A stretch of 64,000 bases of DNA from Ilex aquifolium (Eukaryota > Streptophyta > Magnoliopsida > Aquifoliales > Aquifoliaceae). A program made the translations under genes and the position numbers. Below are positions 12,011-23,800 of this stretch, piece after piece (within the stretch, counting starts at the first letter, position 1; each line of letters starts with the position of its first letter). The notes beneath the pieces are model-generated. The model had not been told where the DNA came from, did not search any database, and worked only from the letters and a program-made list of their open reading frames with translations. The DNA is taken from NCBI GenBank assembly GCA_951799425.1, contig OX637393.1, positions 7,634,244 to 7,698,243 on the forward strand, written 5' to 3'.

Positions 12011-12530
12011 GGCTAAATAGGTCGAGCTGTCAATATGACCGAATAAAAAGTAAGACCGAGCAAACCTCACAATCAACCGTCCAATCGGAACCATTCAATA
12101 AATAAGATAGCTATCCTGATCGATCAGAGATAGAACTGTAATGATAAAAATGTTATCTAAATCATTAGTGAGCGTTATCAGTAAATCCTAACTAATTAGC
12201 AAATGACAAAAGATTTGGGAGAAATTCCAGCATCAATTGAAAGCAATCCGACAAATAATTAGGTGTACCACCTAATATAGCCAAACGGCTAAAATCTTGG
12301 CAAGACAATTGCCATACAACACTATAAATATCGGGTGATGCTTGAGTCTAAGGTAAGTACTTCTAATTCTGGAATTTTTTTTGCTTTTTTTTTTAAGGTC
12401 TTTACTGACTTAAGTATTGAAGTGCCTCCAACTAATCCATCCCCAATTTCAAGCAGTTTGTTTGTTTTGCAGGACGAAAGGTGCAACCCTTATTTACTCT
12501 TTTCTCAATTAAATTACAATCAGAAGGTAA
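12000..12530 (+). repeat. Degenerate Gypsy solo-LTR relic
   Basis: A TATA-like box (ACTATAAATATCGG, about 12320-12333) is followed by TACTGACTTAAGTATTGAAG and later GCAGTTTGTTTGTTTTGCAG. These are the order and near-sequence of the R/U5 part of the LTRs at 1922-2684 and 3445-4207. The outer ends are not clear. Old fossil of the same broad family, with many changes. Confidence 0.6.
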
Positions 12531-12539
12531 GAGATTTTT

Positions 12540-13200
12540 TTTTTTTGTTACAGTACTACATATCATTTTTTGGGTATCTATACTATTTTTTGAGTAAAGT
12601 TGATAACTTTTTGGCGTATATTTATTTTTTGCGTAAACTTTACCACTTTTTTAGTAAGGGGTGTTTTTTTACTTTTCAATACGCTACTAAAATTTTACTT
12701 TTCAATACCGTAGTGTTTTTCATGTTACACCTATAGATTACCCCAAGTTAACAAGAAATATTTTCAGGATTGGTTCGATAGAAATTAGGGTTCGTTTACA
12801 TGATAATTTCAAAACGCTATATAAGCATATAAAAAATTGTATTTGTGGTTTATTTAAAATATTTTTTGCCTCTTAATATGCAAAATTAAATTTTTGTGTT
12901 GATTTTTTGGTAATATATATCCTTCTAAATAGATAATTATCTATTTTTGTGGTATAATTAATCACAAAAAGGGGTTTTACTAGTTTCACTTCTGAAAATT
13001 TTCTTTTAATAGAAGCAACTATCATATGAATATTGCCAATAATATTCTGTAAACAATAGTGTTAATGTTTGTAAAACTTCTTGTCAGGCTCTTAGTTCTA
13101 AAAATAAATTTAATCAATTAATATGAAATAATTAATCATATCTTAAAATTCTCACAACTAGGGGTAGATCTACATTGGTTGTAAATTGCTACCATGAACC
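12540..13200. other. Spacer without a gene
   Basis: T-rich sequence, with repeats of TTTTTGGGTATCTATA and TTTTTGCGTAAACTT type near 12570-12660. No conserved frame was seen. Confidence 0.5.
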
Positions 13201-13204
13201 CTTA

Positions 13205-13322
13205 GAGATTGTGTAGTGGTTGAGTCTTACCTTTGGTACCCAGCTCAAGTCACGATGGCCAACAACTAAGTTCAAGAGAGTAATTAGTGAAAATCTGAAC
13301 ATCCTGTAATAAAAAAAAAAAA
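13205..13322 (+). mobile_element. SINE-like remnant (copy 2)
   Basis: Begins with an A-box-like TGTAGTGGTTGAGTC, shares CAGCTCAAGTCACGATGG with the copy at 9925, and ends CCTGTAATAAAAAAAAAAAA. This looks like a tRNA-derived SINE with an A tail; the B box is weak. Confidence 0.45.
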
Positions 13323-13810
13323 GTGCCACTAAGACTTTGAAAAACCTCCCATATGTGTATGCTAGAAGGCAACAATACTAGAGAAATGATAGAATCCACC
13401 CCCTAACTTTGATAATACTTCATTTAGTGTATTTAAAAAGTGTATACCTTGACATTTAATAACTAACTAGTGGATGTAATTAAATAGATGAGTGCTACTC
13501 TTAATAGATGAAGGCACTTGATTGGAAAGTTTGATGACCAAAAGGAAAAAAAAATTAGTGAAATTATTATAAAATTGGGTAACAAACATAACTTAAATTT
13601 CAAATAACTAATGCATTGACCCACCAATGTATGAGAATTTAATAATAGTTATTACATCATGTCAATAATGAGGAAATAAGTGGACAGTGACATTATCATA
13701 AACTAATTTTTATGACGTTCAAAATTAATCTTAATATTTTTGACCCATTACAAAGTCATTATATGAAATTTAATTACGATAAGTTCTATACAACTAAACA
13801 TTTGTCATTA

Positions 13811-14004
13811 ATTATAACTTGAAGAATAATTCCGTTAAATAAAATTCTTGGTTATACCATCGTTTGTGCTCCCTCAGAATAAAATCCTGCCTTCCTCTGC
13901 AGACTCAATTATAACTTTACGAATAATTCCGTTAAATAAAATTCTTGATTATACCATCGTTTGTACTCCCACATAATAAAATCCTGCCTTCCTCCGTAGA
14001 CTCA
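13811..14004. repeat. 97-bp tandem duplication
   Basis: Two adjacent copies (13811-13907, 13908-14004) starting ATTATAACTT and ending GTAGACTCA or GCAGACTCA, about 90% alike by eye. No coding signal. Confidence 0.85.
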
Positions 14005-14024
14005 ATTATAGATAGCCTTACTTT

Positions 14025-14135
14025 TTTTTTTTTGGTCAAACATTATTATGAGGGAGGAAGACGACGAGATTTAAACCCGCGACCTTAAAGTCTAACAGTG
14101 GGAACGATGACTATTAAACCAATGAGTAACATCGT
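14025..14135 (-). mobile_element. SINE-like remnant, minus strand
   Basis: On the minus strand AAGGTCGCGGGTTTAAATC is a pol III B-box-like block, and the unit ends in a T-rich plus-strand tract (14023-14037) that would be its A tail. Similar B-box-like blocks occur near 7650 and, on the minus strand, near 32105. Family uncertain. Confidence 0.35.
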
Positions 14136-14540
14136 AGATAGCCTAACTTGGCATTCATAGAAGTAGTGCATTGACCTAGTGCTAACATGGGGCCACTATA
14201 GATCAACAGTTAAAAAAACAAACTCAATGAATATTAAACTGTAAAAGGGAAAGGACTTTTTTCTTTTTGGTGGGTCTAGAGAAAATTCTTTTGCAGGCCA
14301 CCCAAGTTGGGCCCGTGATGAAATAAGAAAATTTGACAGTGAAACCTACTTTACAAGCTTCTCAAAAGTACTAGCTTCAATACTCTTTTCTTTTTTATTA
14401 TATAAAATCGAGATACTTTAGAAAATAAATTCCTATTCGAAGATTGCATAACTACATGAAAAAGCTCACGCTAACCTACTTGTATGAGATGCAATTTACC
14501 AAGATTTCAGTAACACAAACCGATGCAGAGAAATTGCTCA

Positions 14541-14904
14541 TCTATATTATATACTAAAAGAATCAATTTAAGAGAGAAAGTGTCTTAGAAGTTTTCCCTC
14601 CCCAAATCCTACTTTCTCTTAATTTTGAATTATTCAATAGAAATGTCTCGGGCTCCTCCAATTGAATTCCAACATGTGGTCTATCTAACCACTTCAAACT
14701 CTTTGATAACTATTCTACTCTTGAACTTCTCATAATCTTTGTTAACTGCTTTACATTTTGATTATTTTTTTTGGTAATATCAATTAGTATATACTTTCCC
14801 AAAAAAATAGATAAGATCGGATTAGGACTAGGTGGTGGGAGTGGGAATAGGGGTGATGGTGTATAAATATTATCAATTTCATGCATCGCACGAGAGGCAG
14901 CTAG
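14541..14904 (+). mobile_element. Small non-autonomous Helitron
   Basis: Starts TCTATATTATATACTAAAAG after an A and ends GCATCGCACGAGAGGCAGCTAG, giving the TC...CTAG ends of Helitrons. The next base is G rather than the expected T, and the 3' hairpin is weak. 364 bp, no coding capacity. Confidence 0.5.
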
Positions 14905-14911
14905 GTCTTTC

Positions 14912-16890
14912 GCTAATTAAATCCCTCTCTCCCAAACTCTGTTGACAGCCCAACAACCTCCCTATTTTTTTTTTTAAAGGCTTTCTAATAAGAATCACAA
15001 AGGGACAACTATTCTTTTGTTGTTTGACATTATCTGTTCACATCAGCAATTGATTTAGGCTATAAAAATGGGGACAAAAATTTAAGAATTTGCATCATGT
15101 TCCATTATTCATGGATTGAATTAAGATTCTCTTTAAAGGCATGAGATGTAGGGTACCAAAAGGTGGCAATCAATTTAGTAGTAATTAGGCAATTCTTTAT
15201 GCACCAAAACTTGCAGCAGTTGGATTAGTGACGGGGACCCACTGATCCAACGGCTGTAAGTGATTTGGTGTACATTTTTCATCTTAGTAATATCGTAAAT
15301 AGTTGTTCCCATTTGCAAGATAGATGGGGTTGTAAGATAGATGGGGTTGTAAACCTTTCATAGGGTTGGAGCTTATAGATTGAAGGGTGTCCAAATATGG
15401 GTTTATGGATAGGGAGGATGTTCAACTACAAGTTCATCTATTTAAGTAGTATGTCTTAGTTTATAAGTCGAAAATCAACCTTTGCAAAATGAGAATAACG
15501 TTGTCTATGTCTTAGTTTTTTCAGATTTCTCACTATACGTAAGAGTTTGGTATGGTATACGCCGTACAATTCTTTTTTTCTACTCTGTGTGGCCTTAAGT
15601 TTTTTGCACCATAGTTGAAGCCTCCACATATCCTTTTTCTCTTTCTTTTTTGGTTATGTTCTTGTGTTCCATTTTTACATCAGTTGGTTGTTGATTGTTG
15701 AAATCCTCTTCACTAAGGCACACAGAAAACATTAACCCTTATGGAAAAACAACATTTTGTTTGAAATTGTTAGCAAAACTATTAGACAAACTAGAGATTA
15801 ATACTCCCGACAATAATAAGTGCTCATTTGCTTAAACGTTATGTGTGTGTTTGAGTAATAGAATCAGTCTCTTTAAAATAAGAATAACACCACCTAACAA
15901 TTGTTTCTGAGACTTGTCATAGGAAAAAATTGCACCATATTAGACTTTTTTTTTTTTAATTTGATCAATTCTACAATAAATAGCAACCAAAATATAGCAC
16001 CGTTGAAAGAAAAAAAAACCACGTTTCAGTCTTACCGTATAAAAAATTCAAAGACTCCTCATTTTTATCAACATGATAATTTCGATACCGTAATTGGACT
16101 CATATAATACTGTTTGACATATTTTTCGGATTACAAACGTGCCAAAGTTCGATTGGACTTAAGATTCAAACATACAATTCCATCGGTGTCATCCCCATCA
16201 ATAGAGTCATCTTTCTTTCTCCCTTTACAAGTTTCTGGAGAAATGCTCAAGACCGCATCGTGTCCGTAGGTCAACTTGAATAGTGTAATTCTAGCCATGA
16301 CTCTTTCGAGATATTTAGACATGCACCGAACCGTCTCTAACTGATGGCATATGATGTCACGTTACCTCGTTTTCTAGAATTCTTAGAATCTCACTTCCTT
16401 AACTGCCCTATTAAACTTGGACTCTCACTGATCTCTTCATGACCGTTACATTATTTTTATGCGTGACCCTCAAATTTTACTATTTTGGGTATAAACAAAT
16501 AGCAAGCACCCACATTATTTTCTCACATAAAAACTAAGCACACATAAGTCCTGACAAGCAGCTGAGATGGTTTCAGGGCAAGTTATGAAGGGGTAATAAG
16601 AGAAGTGACCTCATATTCCATTTGCTTACGCTTTTCTAAACTATTATTTTTGCTTTTTTTATTTTTTAAAATACTTTTTAACTAGTATTTTTTTTTTTTT
16701 TTAATTTCTTAGAATTTTAGATTTTGTAGAAATCTTAATGATAGGAAAACTTTGAATTTGGTTTCTCTTTTTTCTTTGCTTAGCCATGTTTCTTTACATC
16801 ATGAGTCTGTTGATAAAAGATGGTGGGTCCTTGATTCGATGGTTGCGTTTTCTTGTAAAAAACTTTTTATCCATCATTGAAAATTTAGAA
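14912..16890. other. Spacer, with a possible integrase scrap
   Basis: About 2 kb with no supported gene. On the minus strand at 16131-16322 a short frame contains ARITLFKLTYGHDAVLS, resembling the integrase end of Gypsy elements; it is a tiny old scrap at best. The rest is AT-rich. Confidence 0.45.
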
Positions 16891-16899
16891 AGTTAAAAT

Positions 16900-17290
16900 A
16901 CCTTTAAAAATGCAAGTATGTGCATGGGTGATTACTAATGGTAAGGTTAACAAAATGACGTGCTCCAAAGAAGAAGACCTAATAAATGCTTGTTACCATA
17001 ATGGTGTATTATGTGTAAGAAAGATTGAAGAGTGTGAATCACTTATGTTTACATCGTCTTATTGCTTGGTCTTGCTTGGTCTTTGTGGAGCAAATGTTTT
17101 AAGGTGGCTGGCAATTCATGGCTGACTCCTGGTTCCATTGCTTCTATGTTTTGTTTGGATTTTCATGGTCTTAAAAGGAGTAGTAAAGGAGTCATTCTTT
17201 GAGAGTGTTCAATTTTTGCTACTATATAGGTTATTTGGATGAAGAGAAATGCAAGAAATTTTTAGCACAAATACGAAGTGGTTGAGGGTT
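16900..17290 (+). mobile_element. LINE remnant (zinc-binding end of reverse transcriptase)
   Basis: Frames across this stretch contain ITNGKVN, then a Cys-containing stretch, and later WMKRNARNF-like words. These are typical of the zf-RVT region at the C terminus of plant L1 ORF2. It is broken into several frames and lacks the rest of the element. It lies about 550 bp beyond the stop codon of the MraY gene. Confidence 0.6.
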
Positions 17291-17846
17291 GTAAAATCGT
17301 GTCTATTACATAGCTCCTTTTTGGGCATCGATTCTTTTTTTTTTTTTTTTATCCTTTTTCTTGTCTAAACTTACTCCATTCTTTCAACCTTTATTGTGGG
17401 TATTTCATTCATATCACCTTTATTATAGAATGATCAATCAGGTTTGATACTCAGGTCACAGAAATCAAACTAGAATTCAAGTTCAACTCGGGTTTAACTC
17501 AAATTCGATTCTCAAAATGCATAAACTCGGGTTAGAATTTGTGTTCAACAAACACAGGAGATGTCCTCTAATACAATAGGTCTCACTTGAATCACGACAG
17601 GTGATCTACTAAAACAGGAAATAGAGAGTAAAAAAATTGGAGGGGTAGGCAATCCCTCACTCAGGAGTAGAGGAAATTGACATATGCATGTGCATGTCAA
17701 TGACTAAAATCAGCCAAAGCTAGTAGACATATTTTCTTCCAAATGATTCTTCCCATTACAATAATACCCTAGTATACATTTTCTCAATGTCTAAGTAAGC
17801 TTGCAGTCACAATTGGCAGTATGTTGGGTAACAATACCTTTGCAAG

Positions 17847-20800
17847 TTATGCTGAAATAAGACCCACATATCCCGCTAATAGAACCAACATAGATGAAAT
17901 AACATATGCACCTGCTACTATGATCGGCTCTCTGAGTCCACATAATTCAAGGTGTTGATGAAAGGGCGCCATCCGAAACAAGCGGAAGCCAGTTCCACAG
18001 AAGTACTTAGTGGTCCTAAAGAAGGATACCTGAGAGACATAAGGACAGTCAATTATCAGACGCCAGAGTCATTTGCCTACATGTTCAGACAAACTTCTGT
18101 AGAATAAATCAACCAATGCTATGCATGAAAAACCATCATCCACATTGAGCTCAGCCATCCAATATACAACTCTATGGCAAGTGTATGTTCTACGTACGTA
18201 TATAAGCCCCTGGATACTGACCTCTATTCGCCAATAAATCCAATTTAAAAGTTCCAAATTATTCGTGCTACTATTGTGTGCAATAATTTTACGAATAGCT
18301 TGCTAAGGCAACCTAAAAATCACTCATATAAATAGTCACTTAGTAAAGTGTTTTGTCTATTAAAGTGAGGGGTTACATGGACCTCAATGCCGCAATATTT
18401 GCAATTGTCGCAATTAAGCTCTGAATTAGTTTCATCTCTTCTCAAAAGCATAGGGAAGTAATTCATGTGCAATTCATATGAATGGTTTGGAATCATCAGC
18501 ACTGCAGTTAGTAGAACTAAGACATATTTTGTGTATGGTGCAATGAATGAGATGCAGAAAAGTATTTGCTCGTGTTCCAAAGTAAAAAGATGCATGATCT
18601 AGAACATAATCGCCAAGCCTCTCCAGAATGTTCACTTGGTGTGATTAGAACAAATCCAATTTAGCATCCAGTTAGAAATGTATGAAGGAAAAGGGCCAAA
18701 ATCAAAGTTCTATATTTTTCCAAACATGACAAAAGAAGTAGCCTTTACATATAATCCTCTTTTATATTTTTCCAAGCAACCGCATTGTTGCTCCATCCTA
18801 GGAAATAAAGCAAGTGCAGGTGGCAATAATGTAAATAAAAACACACATACACATAATTGAGCTGAATTGGGGATCAAGAGGGAAAAAAAAATAGTGAAAA
18901 CCACATGAATAAAGAACGAAAAATGAAAGATGGAAACAGATGGCAAGGAATCTATATAATAAAATAGCTTACAATTCAAATTTCAAAAGATAAACAAAAT
19001 GACTTTTGTTTTTCGTGGTTCAGATCGCTTTAAATTTTACTTTAAAGTTTAATCTAACGGTTAATATTAATACCCTAAATTTAATAGGAAAAATAGGCCC
19101 CTAAGGGTGTGTTTGGAGTGACTTTTTAAAAGTACTTCTAGAAATTATTTCTCATAAGTACTTTAAAAAAAAAATTAATGTTTGAAACCGCCCCACCACC
19201 GCCACCGCCATCGCCGTCACCACCACCACCATCGCCGCCACGGTCATTGCCACCCACCACAACCATCACTGTCTCCTACCACCACCACCTCTCACCTCCA
19301 CTACGACCAATGTTTAAATTTATTTATCTCTCTTTTATGTTTGTGATTTGATTTGGATATGAATACAAATATGTTTATTGTTTACCATTTTTTATTACTC
19401 TGTGCCTTCAGACACAGGCAATAACTAGTACATCAATATTACACAAAATGATGGATAAAATGCCATGGGCCCATTGCAAATGCACAGTGCCGGACAGAGA
19501 TACCAAATTGAAAGAAAGATAACATGCATACCCCCCCCCCCCCCCCCCCAAGGGGGAAAAAGAAAATATCCAAAGAGAAAGGAATGAAAGGAAATAAAAG
19601 GTAAGAGAAGTCACAGGAATGATCTGATCTGATTAATTTCCTGGAAAAGAAAAAAACAAGTAGCTTTGTCACAGGAAAATGTGAGAAATCATGACCAAAA
19701 AGAAATACCTGCATTATAACTGATAGTACTTCCAGAACAAAAATTCCGGATGAAATAAATAAAGGAAAGAACATTCCTGTACAAGCAGCCATTGCAGCTA
19801 GGGCTCCACCTAAGGCCAAGGCTCCTGTCTCACCCATAAATACAGATGCCTTGTAACGGTTGTGCAAAAGAAAACCAACACAGGCTCCTGCCATTGATGC
19901 TCCAAATACAGCAAGATCTGATTTTGATTGCAGAAATTAGCAATCAAAAGACATTCCAAGAATGCATATTCGGAAATTTTCTTTTTTGCCAATATTAATT
20001 ATCAACGATAAAAAACCAGGGTATAATAATTTAAAAAGATCTCTGTTTATATACTTATCAAATCAAACAATAAAAGCTAACCCTCCGTCCACAGAATGCA
20101 TATTCAGAAATTTTCAATAATTTAAAAAGATCTCTATTTATATACTTATCAAATCAAACAATAAAAGCTAACCCTCCCTCCACTATATCAAATTTTGTGC
20201 CCTGAATAATTAGACGAAACACCTCCAACTAAGCTATTATTGAATCTCAAAATATGCTTACTGACCAGAACATATTGGAAGCACTGCAATTGACATTCCT
20301 ATAAAAGCCAGTGCAGCAGTCCCTCCAGCCAACCCATCAAGACCATCTGTTAAGTTAGTTCCATTTGCCATGGAAACAAAACAAAATGGAACCAATAATA
20401 TGTACAATTTTCCCAGGCAAACAAGGCCCAGTGGGGCAGGCAGAGGAACCACCATTTTCCTGCATTGCAGAATGAAAGCAGATATGAGTACAACCAGCCG
20501 ATATTGTAGTAGTGTTGCTGCATAGACTATCCATGGATGCATGCATTTCACACCAGGGAGTAAGTAATGCATTAACACCAACCCATTAGTTACCAAAAAG
20601 CCTTACATGGTTGCATTTGACATCATCATGTACTTCATCTAAGAGACCTACCATTTGTTTTGAAGAATGTGCACATTCCCATTTCCCATACTCATGCATT
20701 TGCAGGTCATCTTGCTTCTTATACCTTCCCTTCCAAAAGATTTTTTTCTTTGAATGGCATTTCTCTTTTATCATCCTTTAGATGCTCAATTGTTTCCTCA

Positions 20801-23800
20801 TGGAAAAAAAAAATAGAAATCAAGTATTATTGATGAAGACTGAATTTTTTAACCCAGTCTGAGGTATCATAGTGTCCAAGTGGAGAAATGAGTTCAAGAC
20901 CAACATCCACTCGAAAACACGTACGGTAAAAACGATGAGATGGCTAGAATCTTGATCCTTAAGCACAATATATAATCGAGCAATGCAAATAGAGTAGCAA
21001 GTGCCTTACTTGGGCGATTGTCTAGCAAAACGACATTTTGATGGATGTGGGCCATTGTTTTTGTGGGTTTTTTTGTCAATCTGGTGGGAGAAAAAAACAA
21101 TGCTCTAGGTTGGTAATCAAATATTCCAAGCACCATATGCTGTGTAAAATTGGCAGGTAGTAGAGGACCATAATGGATCACAATAACCAAAAGGGCTTTC
21201 ACTGAGTGCAATTGAAGATTCTTCGAATATATCTTTCACCAACAACCAAGACGAAAAATTAGTTACTGAGATATTCAACAGTCCAAGGTAGAGGTATTCA
21301 CCAAACCCATGCATCTCACTAACTTATTTCCCAAAACCAGTCAGTTTTAAACTTATTTGCCAAACCCAGTCACTTTCAGAAAAAATCATTCCAAATTATG
21401 CCTTCACGTCCAAAACGTCATTTCAAATGACATTTCAACTGAAAATGAACTAGTCAAAGTTGAACGAAATCTGATATGTAGCCTTTAAAAACGTAATTCC
21501 AAATGAAGTCTCCATAGGTATCCCACCATATGTATTTTGATGATGAAGGGCATATATGGTAAAAACTTAATTGACTCAACGACATAGAACCTCTCATATA
21601 GTCTCATCTAGTTTTTTAAAACCTGAGGTGAAAAAAAAATGTGATTATGGTTATTCTAGAGAATTAAGAGGATTAGTCAGATATATTGACTATTTTATCG
21701 ATCAAATATATTTTGTTTGCTCAACAGATTTTAAAGGTTATATTTCGTGGGGTTTTCAATCAACCAATATAACTAGAAGTGTCGTGAAGAGATGACAGGA
21801 ATGACAATAACTACAAAAAACAACAAATGAAAAAACAAAAAAGCTAGCACTAAGATATGAGGTTATACCACATATGATAAATTATCAACGAACCACAAGA
21901 CACCCAATGAACTCCAAACAATCCACAACCCTAGTCCATAGCTCAAAACAATGAACAATTTCTCATCACTTTATTCTGTAACATAATGAACAAAACCCAT
22001 TCTTCGATTAAGCTCAAAACAAATTCCAGTCACTTTATTCACAGATTAATCATTATGTGTCAATTAAACACGAAAATTCAAGCAGATCATTCAGCTTCTT
22101 CCTAATGTAACTATCTATCATGAAGTTCATCAACAATGCACTCATATATGGCTTTTTGCTACAACACCAGTACTAAAAGATTAGCCAAGTTCAGTTACAC
22201 TATCAAAGAAACCATAGTTTCAAGGGACAAAACACGAACACAGATACCCTGAAACAAACTCGGGTCCATGCCAATCCAATAAATTCAACAATATAGTGGT
22301 AACAACATCTTGTCACAATAAATTTAACAGATACCCCAAGTGGCATTATCGTGGCAACATCTTGTCACAATAAATTCAACAATATCAAAACAATAATGGT
22401 ACACTAACATGAGAAAATCTAGTGTCCAAGCCAATCCAAAGGTTTGCATAAATGATTAGGTTTGTGGTACATGAGTACATCATAAAACACATTCAAGAGA
22501 AAGGTCAAAGAAAGCAATTTTGAGTCAAGTATTGTAAGCTCGTGCTACACCAGTAAGGAGGAGCATATTATAAGCACATAAAGGCAGCCAGAAAGTAAAC
22601 ACACAGCCAAGGCAGTAAGAAATCAAGACATAAACATAACTATAGGCATGACCCAAGCTACAAGGAGGAAAGGGGTGGTGATTTGTTTGGGTGGGATTGT
22701 GGAAGGGGTGGCCTGCTATGAGGTGGAGGTGGGGGAAATGGGGAGGGTGGTGGTGATTTGGGGTTTCATTTAGGTGGGATTGTGGATGGGATGGCCAGCT
22801 ATGAGATGGAGGTGGGGGAAATGGGGAGGGTGGTGGTGATTTGGGGAAAGGGGAGGCGGAGATCGGTGGTGAGAGAGAGAAAGAGATAACCGGACACAAG
22901 GGTCGTCATCGAAGTTAGGCCTCAGAGTTGTACTCCTCGTCGTCATCAGAGTTAACCTGGAAGTCATTGTCGTAGAGTTAGTCTTGGATGTCGTTGTCAT
23001 AGGAGAAGAAAGAAGCAGATGAGAGTGAGAGAGCTTAGGTCTTTTAATTCAACAATGCTATGTTGACCAAGATTTCTTACCAAATTTCCTATCCCAAGTG
23101 ATGTGGCATAGTTTTTTCATCATCAAATAAGTGAGTCCCATTAATATTCAATGATAGAGATTGTGTCACATCACTTGGGATGAAAAACTTGGTAAGAACT
23201 TGATAAGCATAACATTACTTCTTCTAATTTGGGACATTTGAAGTGTGGGAGATGCTTATGTTATTTGTGAAAACTGTCATTTAGAATGACGTTTTTAAAA
23301 GCGTCACTCTAAATGATGCTATTATGTTGAAGTTGTTGTGGTTAAAACGTCTACTGTGTAGGTAATAAAAGGAGCCTTTTAACGTCATTTGGAGTGACGT
23401 TTTTAACTAAATACGTCAGTTGGAATGACGACTTCATCGAAGTATACACAACTTCCCTTAAACCTAAAACAAATTCATTTTCCCTTACAAACGTCATTTG
23501 GAATGACGTTTTTAACTTGAAGGTGTCATTTGGAATGACGTTTTCTAAAAGTGACTGGGTTTGGAAATAAGTTTGGAACTAACTGGTTTTGGGAATTAAG
23601 TTGCCCAAAGCATTGGTTTGGTGAATAACTGGTTCATACCTGAAATCTTGCACTCTGAAAAACCCCATCATAGTTGGATTTGCAGGAAGCCAAGTTTTCA
23701 ATGAGTTGAGAAGGGTTTGAGTTGACAGTGTTTAAATAATCAAATGAGCTTCTGATATTCCAAAGATCATCTTGTCAACTGTGACAAACTCAATTCACTG

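Larger units (their letters stand above)
21289..23640. mobile_element. Long-TIR DNA element (MULE-like) in MraY intron 5
   Basis: The left end (about 21297-21395, GTATTCACCAAACCCATG then AAACCCAGTCACTTTCAGAA) returns in inverted order at the right end (about 23540-23635). That gives terminal inverted repeats of about 100 bp. Just inside both ends are repeats of GTCATTYSRAATGACGT (near 21420, and 23270-23550), a subterminal repeat pattern. No transposase was recognised in the 2.1-kb interior, which holds a G-rich tandem repeat and a nested MITE. The exact ends and target duplication were not resolved. Confidence 0.6.

Noticed and set aside
12335-12736. 133-codon open frame
   Set aside because: It runs through an LTR relic and T-rich sequence; Phe/Tyr/Ser-rich composition with no family resemblance.
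22525-23000. Pro/Ser/His-rich frames on the minus strand
   Set aside because: They derive from the G-rich tandem repeat inside the long-TIR element.
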